32,073 nucleotides of DNA from Lachnospiraceae bacterium (GTDB lineage: Bacteria; Bacillota; Clostridia; Lachnospirales; Lachnospiraceae): the NCBI GenBank assembly GCA_017538995.1, contig JAFYHV010000156.1:1-32073 (forward strand), in the 5' to 3' direction. The position numbers were made by a program, and so were the translations under genes. Shown here piece after piece: positions 13,501-20,952 of the stretch (positions are counted from its first letter, which is position 1; the number at the start of each line of letters is the position of its first letter). Under the pieces are notes generated by a model that did no database searches, was not told where the DNA came from, and saw only the letters and a list, made by a program, of their open reading frames with translations.

Positions 13501-14886
13501 ATGGAACAGTTTTTGACCAAATTCGATGATATTTTATACACTTGGTGTCTAATTTATCTCTTGGCCGGCGCGGGAATTTATTTTACGATTAGAACCAAGT
13601 TCGCGCAGATTCGTCTCTTAAAAGATTCAGTCAAATGGATGTTTGAGAAAAAGGACGGCAAAGGAATATCGTCATTTCAGGCGCTGATGGTTGCAACCGC
13701 ATCACGTGTCGGAACCGGTAACATGGCAGGCGTTGCCACTGCGATTCTTTTAGGAGGTCCCGGAGCCGCATTCTGGATGTGGATTATGGCGATTATCGGA
13801 TCTTCTTCCGCATTCGTGGAAAGTACGCTCGCACAGATTTACAAAAGAAAAGAAGGCGACACCTTTAAAGGCGGTCCGGCTTATTATATCGAAAGAGCAC
13901 TTCATTCAAGAGTGCTCGGCATACTGTTTGCGATTTCACTTATTGCGACATTTGCGTTCGGCTTTAACGGATTGCAGGCTTACAATATCGTTTCGTCGCT
14001 CGAATACTATTTCCCGAATATCGGTCAGACACATGTGCCTTTAATCGTTGGACTCATTTTATTTACGGTGGTTATTATCCTGTTCTTCGCAGGTACGGAA
14101 AAAATCGGCTGGCTTTCATCGGTACTGGTTCCGGTTATGTCAGGTCTTTATATCCTTATGGCAATCCTCGTTATTATAATGAACTTCGGTAAAATTCCCG
14201 CAGCTTTATCCCTTATCATAAAATCAGCGTTCGACTTTAAGGCGATTTTCGGCGGAATGGCAGGCTCGTGTCTGGTGCTCGGAATTAAGAGAGGTCTCTT
14301 CTCCAATGAAGCAGGTATGGGTTCCGCACCTAACGCATCGGCATCTGCAGAGGTTTCACATCCTGCGAAGCAGGGCCTTGCACAGATCGTTTCGGTTTAT
14401 ATCGATACCCTGATGATCTGTACCGCGACAGTTTTCATCGTGCTTTTAACAGGTCAGTACCAGAACGGTGATCTTAACGGCATTCCTCTTATTCAGCAGT
14501 CTGTAAGCTCACAGTTTGGAACATTTGCGATTCATATTGTAACGATTTCGGTTTGCCTCTTCGCATTTACATCGATTCTCGGTAATTTCTTTTATGCGGA
14601 AGCGAATATCTTATTCATTACGAAGAATAAAGTCGTTATGATAATATTCAGAATCCTTGCAGCGATTATGGTATTTATCGGTGCAAACAACAATATCACG
14701 GTTGCCTGGTCTTTGGCAGACATTACCATGGGAATTGAGGCGGTTATAAATATCGTTGCAATCACGATTCTTTCAAACATAGCGGTTAAGGCGCTTAAGG
14801 ATTACGAAAAGAAGAAAAAAGCCGGAGGAGAGATTACATTCCACGAATCGGATATAGGTCTTTCTAATACGGATGTATGGAAATAA
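13501..14886 (+). CDS. Sodium:alanine symporter (AGCS family)
   Basis: The 461-residue inner-membrane protein has the length and about eleven helices of the alanine/glycine:cation symporter family, which imports alanine or glycine with sodium. Family landmarks are the N-terminal IRTKFAQIRLL, the segment ATASRVGTGNMAGVATAI, GGPGAAFWMWIMA, KGGPAYYIE and SNEAGMGSAPNASASA. The GTGN motif and the second GSAP loop are the substrate/sodium-site regions of the family. It is monocistronic, with an extended -10 promoter and a strong terminator. Next to a polar amino acid ABC importer, it adds to an amino acid uptake neighbourhood. Confidence 0.95.
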   Translation: MEQFLTKFDDILYTWCLIYLLAGAGIYFTIRTKFAQIRLLKDSVKWMFEKKDGKGISSFQALMVATASRVGTGNMAGVATAILLGGPGAAFWMWIMAIIGSSSAFVESTLAQIYKRKEGDTFKGGPAYYIERALHSRVLGILFAISLIATFAFGFNGLQAYNIVSSLEYYFPNIGQTHVPLIVGLILFTVVIILFFAGTEKIGWLSSVLVPVMSGLYILMAILVIIMNFGKIPAALSLIIKSAFDFKAIFGGMAGSCLVLGIKRGLFSNEAGMGSAPNASASAEVSHPAKQGLAQIVSVYIDTLMICTATVFIVLLTGQYQNGDLNGIPLIQQSVSSQFGTFAIHIVTISVCLFAFTSILGNFFYAEANILFITKNKVVMIIFRILAAIMVFIGANNNITVAWSLADITMGIEAVINIVAITILSNIAVKALKDYEKKKKAGGEITFHESDIGLSNTDVWK

Positions 14887-14889
14887 AAA

Positions 14890-14920
14890 AAGCCCGGAAT
14901 TTTCCGGGCTTAATTTTTTT
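14890..14920. terminator. Bidirectional terminator between symporter and binding-protein genes
   Basis: AAGCCCGGAA (14890-14899) pairs perfectly with TTCCGGGCTT (14902-14911), flanked by an A run on the left and seven T on the right, so it can stop transcription from both sides. Confidence 0.93.
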
Positions 14921-14930
14921 ATGAGAAAAA

Positions 14931-15725
14931 TTATTTGATTACGTCTACGCCGTACTTCTCGCCGAGTTCTGCGAGCTTGCCGTTTGCAACGAGCTGATCG
15001 ATAGCGTCGTTAACAATCTTTACGGTCTGTGTATCTTCAAGTCTGAAGCCGATTGCGTATTCCTCGCTCTGAAGGCTTGCGCCGTCAAGAATCATAAGGT
15101 CACTGTAATCTGTATCTTCATTGATAACTGCTTTTGCAAGTGTTAAGTCAAGAACTGCTGCGTCGCATGTGCCTGCCTTTACTTCAAGAAGAGCATCCTT
15201 CTGAGCGGAAACTCCTAAGTAATTGCCTGTTGAAAGGTGTGCATCTGCCTCGATTGCGCTCTCACCTGCGGAACCGCTCTCTGCACATACATTGATGCCG
15301 TCCATATCTGCAAGTGATTTGAACTTGTCAGCATTGCTCTTGTTGATAACAACTACCTGCTCGTTAACAACGTAGGATTTTGAGAAAGCCATGTTTTCTT
15401 TTCTGTCTTCTGTTACTGTAAGTCCGTTCCAGATACAGTCAATCTTTCTTGACTTAAGCTCAACTTCCTTCTGATCCCATTCAATTTCCTGGAATTTTAC
15501 GGGAACGCCAACGATCTTGGAAACTTCCTCAGCGAATTCGGTATCAAATCCGATAAGCTTTCCGCTTTCGTCATAGTAGTTCATCGGCTCGTAAAGAGTC
15601 ATTCCCACAACCAGTTCATTTTTGTTTTTGATATAATCCCAGTCTGTTGCGGCCTGTTTTCCGCATCCGACAAGCATGGTTCCTACCATTGCTGCCATCA
15701 TTAATACAGAAATAATTTTTTTCAT
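14931..15725 (-). CDS. Polar amino acid ABC importer, substrate-binding lipoprotein
   Basis: The 264-residue protein has a lipoprotein signal (MKKIISVLMMAAMVGTMLVGC) with lipobox LVGC, so Cys21 becomes the lipidated N-terminus on the outer face of the membrane. The rest is a family 3 solute-binding fold: ELVVGMTLYEPMNYYDESGKLIGFD at the start and LTVTEDRKENMAFSKSY with Arg108, the residue that normally grips the amino acid carboxylate. The acid or amide specificity cannot be read. The start at 15725 follows AAGGAGG; the frame stays open to 15854 but that part has no signal and no ribosome site. Its permease and ATPase are almost certainly the + strand genes at 18716 and 19444. Confidence 0.93.
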   Translation of the reverse strand: MKKIISVLMMAAMVGTMLVGCGKQAATDWDYIKNKNELVVGMTLYEPMNYYDESGKLIGFDTEFAEEVSKIVGVPVKFQEIEWDQKEVELKSRKIDCIWNGLTVTEDRKENMAFSKSYVVNEQVVVINKSNADKFKSLADMDGINVCAESGSAGESAIEADAHLSTGNYLGVSAQKDALLEVKAGTCDAAVLDLTLAKAVINEDTDYSDLMILDGASLQSEEYAIGFRLEDTQTVKIVNDAIDQLVANGKLAELGEKYGVDVIK

Positions 15726-15762
15726 TTCTATCCTCCTTATAAAACCTAATAGGTAGAGATAC

Positions 15763-15791
15763 ATACTACACGCATATTGATTTTTTGTCAA
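15763..15791 (-). promoter_or_regulatory. Sigma-A promoter of the binding-protein gene
   Basis: On the - strand a perfect TTGACA (15791-15786), a 17-base spacer and TAGTAT (15768-15763). The leader holds a small palindrome ACCTAATAGGT (15744-15754) just upstream of the ribosome site, a possible operator. Confidence 0.75.
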
Positions 15792-15817
15792 TTCTGAAGA
15801 AATTTTTAAAAAAGGTG

Positions 15818-15862
15818 TTGACATTAACTGTATATTGCTGTATATATAACACATAAACAGTT
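15818..15862 (+). promoter_or_regulatory. Sigma-A promoter and candidate operator of the GntR/ABC operon
   Basis: A perfect TTGACA (15818-15823), a 17-base spacer and TATATA (15841-15846). The spacer holds a direct repeat CTGTATA...CTGTATA, and an inverted pair AACTGT (15826-15831) / ACAGTT (15857-15862) brackets the -10. This suits autorepression by the GntR protein encoded directly downstream. Confidence 0.7.
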
Positions 15863-15876
15863 GTGAGGTAACCGAT

Positions 15877-16254
15877 ATGAAATTATTACAAAACAGCGGA
15901 ATTCCTATTTATAAACAGATAAGTGAACAGTTAAAGGAAGAGATTCTTTCCGGAAAAATAAAAGAAGGAGAGTACCTTCCTTCAATAAGAGGACTGGCTC
16001 AGGATTTACGAACCAGCGTCATCACGACCATAAAGGCTTACGAGGAACTTGAAAGTGAGGGACTTGTAACCGCGGTGCAGGGCAAAGGCTTCTATGTCAA
16101 TGCGCAGGACAGCGAACTTTTGCGCGAGCAGCATATAAGAAAGGTCGAGGATGATTTAACTCAGGCAATCAAAGCCTCTAAGGTTGCAGGCATGACAGAG
16201 GAAGAACTGATTGAAACACTTAAGGTTCTCATAAAACTGTCGGAGCAGGAATAA
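15877..16254 (+). CDS. GntR-family regulator, YtrA subfamily
   Basis: At 125 residues this is a short GntR protein: a winged helix-turn-helix (about 8-78; PIYKQISEQLKEEILSGKI, LPSIRGLAQDL, TTIKAYEELESEGLV, GKGFYV) and only a short helical tail (about 85-125) for dimerisation. This is the layout of the YtrA subfamily, which normally represses an adjacent ABC transporter operon. The ABC ATPase and two membrane protein genes that follow with short spacing fit that pattern exactly. Relatives respond to cell-wall antibiotics or envelope stress; whether this one does is unknown. GAGG precedes the ATG. Confidence 0.92.
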   Translation: MKLLQNSGIPIYKQISEQLKEEILSGKIKEGEYLPSIRGLAQDLRTSVITTIKAYEELESEGLVTAVQGKGFYVNAQDSELLREQHIRKVEDDLTQAIKASKVAGMTEEELIETLKVLIKLSEQE

Positions 16255-16276
16255 AGAAAGCAGAATGGAGACTAAC

Positions 16277-17179
16277 ATGAACTATACAGACGTTATTACA
16301 GGAAACAATATAAATAAGAAATTCGGAAAATTCGAACTTAATGTTCCTGAGATTCATATTCCCGAAGGATTTTCGACAGCTCTCGTCGGAGAAAACGGCG
16401 CAGGAAAAACCACTCTTTTAAATATTTTAAGCGGTTTAAGAAGAGACAACGATGGCGAAGTAACATATTTCGGAGAGAAGAAAATTACCGACGACGGCGT
16501 TATGGAAAGTATCGGATTTACCGGAACCAAGAATTACCTGCTTCCTCACTGGACAGGCGATCAGGTAAGAGAATTATCGGCTCTGCTTTTCGATAACTTT
16601 GACAAGGAAAAGTTTGATTCAATCTGCAAATCCTTAAACATTGATTCAGCCATTTTCGGCGCAAAAGCAAAACGAATTTCCAAACTCTCTGACGGTAACA
16701 TTATGAAGCTCATGCTTGCGAGTGTATTTGCCAGAAAGACAGACCTGCTTATTTTAGACGAGCCCGCATCACCCTTAGACCCTCTGATGAGAGATCTGCT
16801 CGGCGATATTTTAAGAACATATATCGCTGAGGGCAACGGAAAAAGAAGCATTCTTTTCTCCACACACAATATCTCCGACATGGAAGATGTGACGGATTAC
16901 ATTATCGTTCTTGATGACGGAAAAATACTCGAGCAGGGTTTTGTAACGGACATAAAAGAAAAGTATGTCATCGTAAAAGGCGACTGCGAATTAACAGAAG
17001 AACTTAAGAAAAATATGGTTTCTGTAAATCCCGGAAAATACGGCTTTGAAGGCGTGGCTCTTTCGGAGAAGACCGAAGCTTTTACGGGTATGAATATTTC
17101 CTTTGAGACACCGGATCTTTTCCAGATCTGCGTGGCACTGCTTAAGCAGAATTCCAAACTTCAGATGCCTGTACTGTAG
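16277..17179 (+). CDS. ABC transporter ATP-binding protein, YtrB-like
   Basis: The 300-residue ATPase has Walker A GENGAGKTT (38-46), Walker B LLILDEP (157-163) and H-loop His197 (STHNISD). The signature is unusual: LSDGN (137-141) instead of LSGGQ, so the second glycine and the glutamine are replaced. The DEPASPLDP D-loop and a C-terminal extension of about 80 residues are typical of the ABC-2/YtrB group. It should energise the two membrane proteins encoded next. I prefer the ATG at 16277, which has GGAG 6 bases upstream; the ATG at 16265 has only AAAG. It lies 22 bases after the GntR gene in the same operon. Confidence 0.88.
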   Translation: MNYTDVITGNNINKKFGKFELNVPEIHIPEGFSTALVGENGAGKTTLLNILSGLRRDNDGEVTYFGEKKITDDGVMESIGFTGTKNYLLPHWTGDQVRELSALLFDNFDKEKFDSICKSLNIDSAIFGAKAKRISKLSDGNIMKLMLASVFARKTDLLILDEPASPLDPLMRDLLGDILRTYIAEGNGKRSILFSTHNISDMEDVTDYIIVLDDGKILEQGFVTDIKEKYVIVKGDCELTEELKKNMVSVNPGKYGFEGVALSEKTEAFTGMNISFETPDLFQICVALLKQNSKLQMPVL

Positions 17180-17197
17180 GCTAAAAGAGGTGGCAAA

Positions 17198-17905
17198 ATG
17201 ATTAAAATGATTAAAAGCTACAATGCGTATACTTCAAAGTTAATAGTGTTTCTGGCATATGTTCTGTTTCCGGTATTCATAATTTTTGTTTTCTCGGTTT
17301 TAACATTTTCTATAAGAACGAACAATTCGCAGGAATTCAATATAGTGATTACGGTCTTAACGGCGATTGTTATGGCATATCTGATAGTTGCAAACTGTCT
17401 TGCAGACCGTTTCAGTATAGGAACAATCCTGGTGAATAATTTACAGGCAAATGAAATGGTCAAGACTTCTCCTAAGGGAGAAAAGACGATTTTAAATGTA
17501 GCCACATGGGACATATTTGTAAAATTCTTTTCCACTGTAGCAGTTTTCCTCGGGATCTTTATTGCCAGATATTATTACCGACAGGGAACGGTCCTTCAAC
17601 TAATAGGAATTATGATACTTTGCGCTTTTTCGACGCATTTTATTACAAGTCTTGTTTGCTGGATATGCAGAAAAATAGAGAATACTTCAATAGCCGTAGT
17701 GATACAGAGTATTGGAACGCTACAAATTCTTCCGTATATCATTCTTTCGGTATTGCCCGTAAAAGCAGTTCCCGTCTGGATTTCCGGTCCGACGGCAGCG
17801 GTGTACTTAATCTTAGATGTGATAGTAAATGTTGTAGGAATGCTGATTTTAAGAAGATTTATCAAAAAATCGTGGTATAAAGACGTAAAGTCGAAAGGAC
17901 AATAA
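17198..17905 (+). CDS. ABC-2-type membrane protein (permease-like)
   Basis: The 235-residue protein is very hydrophobic, with about six membrane helices (starting near residues 12, 45, 102, 130, 165 and 200) and short loops. There is no sequence motif I can name. The position, between a YtrB-like ATPase and another six-helix protein of the same size in a GntR-led operon, makes it a permease subunit. It starts 18 bases after the ATPase gene with AGAGGTGG upstream. Transported substrate is unknown. Confidence 0.75.
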   Translation: MIKMIKSYNAYTSKLIVFLAYVLFPVFIIFVFSVLTFSIRTNNSQEFNIVITVLTAIVMAYLIVANCLADRFSIGTILVNNLQANEMVKTSPKGEKTILNVATWDIFVKFFSTVAVFLGIFIARYYYRQGTVLQLIGIMILCAFSTHFITSLVCWICRKIENTSIAVVIQSIGTLQILPYIILSVLPVKAVPVWISGPTAAVYLILDVIVNVVGMLILRRFIKKSWYKDVKSKGQ

Positions 17906-17907
17906 AG

Positions 17908-18612
17908 ATGAAGCTTAAGGATACTATAAAACTATTTAAATTTACATATAACAAATCGGCTCTGATATTTTTAATGGCATTCTTTTTTATTCAGAACGTA
18001 ATGTATATATTTATGCCTTTAGGAACCCTGATGCAGGGATTTATGGTAAGTCTCACAAGCACTTATTTTGTGAATTTCGTATATCAGGTTCTGGTTTCCG
18101 GAATGATCCGTTCGTCCGAGAAAATTGAGAAATCCATTATTAAAAACTTCACGATTATACTTTTAATATCGAATGTCGGCAGCTTCATTTTGTTTATGAT
18201 ACCCAGATTTTTATTCATGCTGGTTATGAGTCAATATGATGAAAATGCAATAACAATACTCCTTTTAAACTATATTGTGTTCGATATTCTTGCATATGTT
18301 TCCCTTGCGGTAATGTATAAAAGGATGGCATTCGGTACGACAATTCTCGGAGTGGCAGCGTTAGCGTTTTTTATAGAGATGCCGTTTTTCATTTATAACT
18401 CAACGAAGAATGCATTAAAGCTTATGCTCGGAATGAAAGAAGGAATAAATCATTTCGAGATTATGATAAGCACTCCGACTATAGGACTGCTTGTGGCAGC
18501 ATTTGCAATAAGCATAATTTCACCTTTCATTTTTTACCTTATTTCGATCTTAATGAAAAATGTCCCTGTTAGTAAATTCCTGGAAGACAGACAGCCATGG
18601 GGCAAAATTTAA
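17908..18612 (+). CDS. ABC-2-type membrane protein (second permease-like subunit)
   Basis: The 234-residue protein has about six membrane helices and shares little obvious sequence with its upstream neighbour beyond size and topology, suggesting a heterodimeric permease. It begins only two bases after the previous stop. A strong terminator ends the GntR-ATPase-permease-permease operon directly after it. The N-terminus MKLKDTIKLFKFTYNKSA has the basic, amphipathic look of ABC-2 permeases. No specific function can be assigned. Confidence 0.75.
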   Translation: MKLKDTIKLFKFTYNKSALIFLMAFFFIQNVMYIFMPLGTLMQGFMVSLTSTYFVNFVYQVLVSGMIRSSEKIEKSIIKNFTIILLISNVGSFILFMIPRFLFMLVMSQYDENAITILLLNYIVFDILAYVSLAVMYKRMAFGTTILGVAALAFFIEMPFFIYNSTKNALKLMLGMKEGINHFEIMISTPTIGLLVAAFAISIISPFIFYLISILMKNVPVSKFLEDRQPWGKI

Positions 18613-18618
18613 GATAAG

Positions 18619-18651
18619 AAAACTGCCTTTTAAAGGGCAGTTTTTTATTTT
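18619..18651 (+). terminator. Terminator of the GntR/ABC operon
   Basis: ACTGCC (18622-18627) pairs with GGCAGT (18636-18641), extended by A/T pairs on both sides, followed by a T-rich tract. Confidence 0.88.
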
Positions 18652-18678
18652 TACAAAGTATGAATAATCGTGTAAAAT
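18650..18678 (+). promoter_or_regulatory. Sigma-A promoter of the amino acid permease/ATPase genes
   Basis: TTTACA (18650-18655), a 17-base spacer and TAAAAT (18673-18678) with an upstream TG. It lies directly after the terminator, so the importer genes are transcribed apart from the GntR operon. Confidence 0.7.
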
Positions 18679-18715
18679 AGTGAACTGTAGGATATTAAAT
18701 GTTGTTGGAGGAATT

Positions 18716-19360
18716 ATGTTTCTTGAAGTAACACTACAGCTTTTAGACGGGTTTAAATTAACCCTTTTGATTTTTTTCCTGACGTTAATCGGAGCACTTC
18801 CGCTCGGACTTTTAATTACGTTCGGAAGTATGTCAAAGATTAAGTTCATAAAAGGTCTGACCAAGGGATTTGTCTGGATTATCAGAGGTACGCCTCTCAT
18901 GCTTCAGATTATCCTTGTTTTTTACGGTCCCGGACTTATTTTCCATTCGACCGGTGTCGGCAGACTGCCTGCGGTAATAATCGCTTTTATCATCAACTAC
19001 GCCTGCTATTTCTCGGAGATTTACAGAGGCGGAATAGAAAGCATTTCCCAGGGACAGTACGAAGCCGGACAGGTGCTCGGCATGACCAAGACGCAGATCT
19101 TCTTTAAGATAATTCTTGCTCAGGTAATCAAGAGAATCATCCCTCCGATGGGCAACGAAATTATTACCCTCGTAAAAGACACCTCCCTCGCCAGAGTTGT
19201 ATCCTGCGTGGAACTCCTTAAAGCAGCTCAGGATATTGTCGGACTTAAGGCAATCATCTGGCCTATCTTTTACATCGGCGCATTCTACTTACTCTTCACC
19301 GGCGTACTTACGATTGTATTCGGCAAGATAGAAAAGAAACTCGACTATTACAAAGGATGA
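18716..19360 (+). CDS. Polar amino acid ABC importer permease
   Basis: The 214-residue inner-membrane protein is a HisM/GlnP-type permease. Its first segment (LLDGFKLTLLIFFLTLIGALPLGLL) and the RGTPLMLQI motif are typical, and the ATPase-contact EAA loop is clear in QYEAGQVLGMTKTQIFFKIIL. About five membrane helices fit the family. The ATG at 18716 follows GGAGG at a short 4-base spacing; an upstream in-frame GTG at 18680 lies at the transcription start and was rejected. It works with the ATPase gene 83 bases downstream and, by inference, with the binding lipoprotein encoded at 14931-15725 on the other strand. Confidence 0.93.
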   Translation: MFLEVTLQLLDGFKLTLLIFFLTLIGALPLGLLITFGSMSKIKFIKGLTKGFVWIIRGTPLMLQIILVFYGPGLIFHSTGVGRLPAVIIAFIINYACYFSEIYRGGIESISQGQYEAGQVLGMTKTQIFFKIILAQVIKRIIPPMGNEIITLVKDTSLARVVSCVELLKAAQDIVGLKAIIWPIFYIGAFYLLFTGVLTIVFGKIEKKLDYYKG

Positions 19361-19420
19361 CAATTGAACAATTGGGGACGGTTCTATTTTGGCTTTTTTT
19401 ACCAGGTGGGGACACATCTT
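19361..19420. repeat. Possible small interspersed repeat remnant (GGGGAC type)
   Basis: Between permease and ATPase genes lies CAATTGAACAATTGGGGACG followed by GTTCTATTTTGG, a T run and a second GGTGGGGACACA. The GGGGACGGTTCT core resembles small interspersed repeats found near REP-associated transposases in many bacterial genomes. Only one degraded copy is in the window and no transposase accompanies it, so identity is tentative. Confidence 0.35.
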
Positions 19421-19443
19421 TAAAGATTTATAAAGGATAATAT

Positions 19444-20247
19444 ATGGAAACAGTTTTAAAAGTTGAGAACTTAAGAAAAAGATTTGATAAAGAAGAAGTT
19501 TTAAAAGGCGTATCCTTTGAGCTTAACAAAGGAGAAGTATTAGCAATTATCGGTTCTTCCGGCGGCGGAAAAACCACGCTTCTTCGCTGCCTTAACCAGC
19601 TTGTGATACCTGACAGTGGAAAAATCATCGTTAATGATGATGTTATATTTGACGATGCGCTCGGCAAAGAAAATGAAAAAAATCTTCGCACCAAGAGACT
19701 TCATTTCGGCCTTGTTTTTCAGCAGTTCAATCTCTTCCCGCAGTACAATGTGTTTAACAATTTAACACTTGCTGCCAGACTTCTTGCAAAGGAAAACAAC
19801 AAGAAAAATAAAGGAAGCGCTGAAGACCTTAAAAAGGAATATGCGCGAATTGACGAGGAAGCGACAAAGCTTTTAGAGAGAGTCGGACTTAAAGATAAAA
19901 TGAAAGCCTATCCCTGTGAACTTTCCGGCGGACAGCAGCAGAGAGTTGCGATAGCAAGAGCGCTTATTTTACATCCCGACATACTCTGCTTTGACGAGCC
20001 CACATCGGCACTCGATCCCGAACTTACGGGAGAAGTTTTACGAGTAATCGAAGGTCTTAAATCCAACGACAATACAATGATTATCGTAACTCACGAAATG
20101 GAATTTGCCAGAAGAGTTGCAAGCAAAATAATATTTATTGCTGACGGAGTCATTGAGGAAATGGGAACTCCCGAGGAAGTCTTCGAAAATCCCAAGAGCG
20201 AGAAATTAAAGAATTTCTTTAATAAATCTGTGGAAGTAATCGCATAG
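19444..20247 (+). CDS. Polar amino acid ABC importer ATP-binding protein
   Basis: The 267-residue ATPase has Walker A GSSGGGKTT (37-45), Q-loop VFQQFNLFPQ, signature LSGGQQQR (160-167), Walker B ILCFDEP with the family DEPTSALDPE (184-193) and H-loop His217. These are the marks of GlnQ/HisP-type importers. It is about 25 residues longer than usual because of a charged insert (about 115-138, rich in Lys, Asn and Glu) between the Q-loop and the signature. AAAGGA lies before the ATG. It completes the permease/ATPase pair. The CPBP protease gene follows after 21 bases, so transcription may continue rightward. Confidence 0.95.
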   Translation: METVLKVENLRKRFDKEEVLKGVSFELNKGEVLAIIGSSGGGKTTLLRCLNQLVIPDSGKIIVNDDVIFDDALGKENEKNLRTKRLHFGLVFQQFNLFPQYNVFNNLTLAARLLAKENNKKNKGSAEDLKKEYARIDEEATKLLERVGLKDKMKAYPCELSGGQQQRVAIARALILHPDILCFDEPTSALDPELTGEVLRVIEGLKSNDNTMIIVTHEMEFARRVASKIIFIADGVIEEMGTPEEVFENPKSEKLKNFFNKSVEVIA

Positions 20248-20268
20248 AACTAGAGAAAAGAGAAAAGA

Positions 20269-20943
20269 ATGACCGAGAAAAAAGCAAAGATAATCTGCCT
20301 TATTGTGGCAATTCTTGTTTTGATTTTAGCTTTTGTTGTAGAAATATTTATTCGCCCCGAATACCTGATAAAGTGCATCATTAAAATCAGCACTTTCGGC
20401 GGAGTGATACTTTTATATTCAGCTTTAAGTAAGAAAAAGCTCGTTGACATCATCGACCTGAAAAAACCCGAGAAAATCGGTATTTTGATTGGCGGTATAG
20501 CATTCTTTTTTGTCGGAATGATTGTGGTGTTTTTAATCTTTAAAAACCAGATCAATTTATCCGGCATCAAAGAAAGCCTCGGTGCAAAGGAAGGTTTTAC
20601 GAGAGAAAACTGCCTTTACGCCTTTGCATATATCATAATATTCAATTCATTTTTGGAAGAGGCGTTTTTCAGGGGATTTCTGCCGAAACTTTTTACGAAG
20701 AAATGGCCGGGATTTATCGTTAGCGCATTTCTTTTTTCGGCGTACCACATAGGAATATTCGGCACCTGGTTTTCCATTCCGCTCCTTATGGTAGCCGTCA
20801 CCGGACTGGTTTTAGTCGCACTGTTTTTGCAGTGGATTAACGCACATTATAAAACCATTGTTGCCAACTGGCTTGTGCATGCAAGCGCCAATATTGTCAT
20901 AAATTCCATAGGAGTTTTACTCTTTTTTGATATCCTAAAATAA
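20269..20943 (+). CDS. CPBP-family intramembrane metalloprotease
   Basis: The 224-residue protein has about seven membrane segments and the three motifs of the CAAX protease/bacteriocin-processing (Abi, Rce1-like) family: EEAFFRG with Glu130, Glu131 and Arg135; FSAYH with His160; and HASAN with His204 and Asn208. These residues bind and activate the catalytic water or metal inside the membrane. Members cut membrane peptides or protect against bacteriocins; the substrate here is unknown. The ribosome site is weak. It sits 21 bases after the importer ATPase gene and 9 bases before the zinc-ribbon gene, probably in a shared transcript. Confidence 0.92.
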   Translation: MTEKKAKIICLIVAILVLILAFVVEIFIRPEYLIKCIIKISTFGGVILLYSALSKKKLVDIIDLKKPEKIGILIGGIAFFFVGMIVVFLIFKNQINLSGIKESLGAKEGFTRENCLYAFAYIIIFNSFLEEAFFRGFLPKLFTKKWPGFIVSAFLFSAYHIGIFGTWFSIPLLMVAVTGLVLVALFLQWINAHYKTIVANWLVHASANIVINSIGVLLFFDILK

Positions 20944-20952
20944 GGAGACACA

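Noticed and set aside
15726..15854. 43-residue N-terminal extension of the binding lipoprotein
   Set aside because: It lies over the promoter and ribosome site and would bury the lipoprotein signal peptide.
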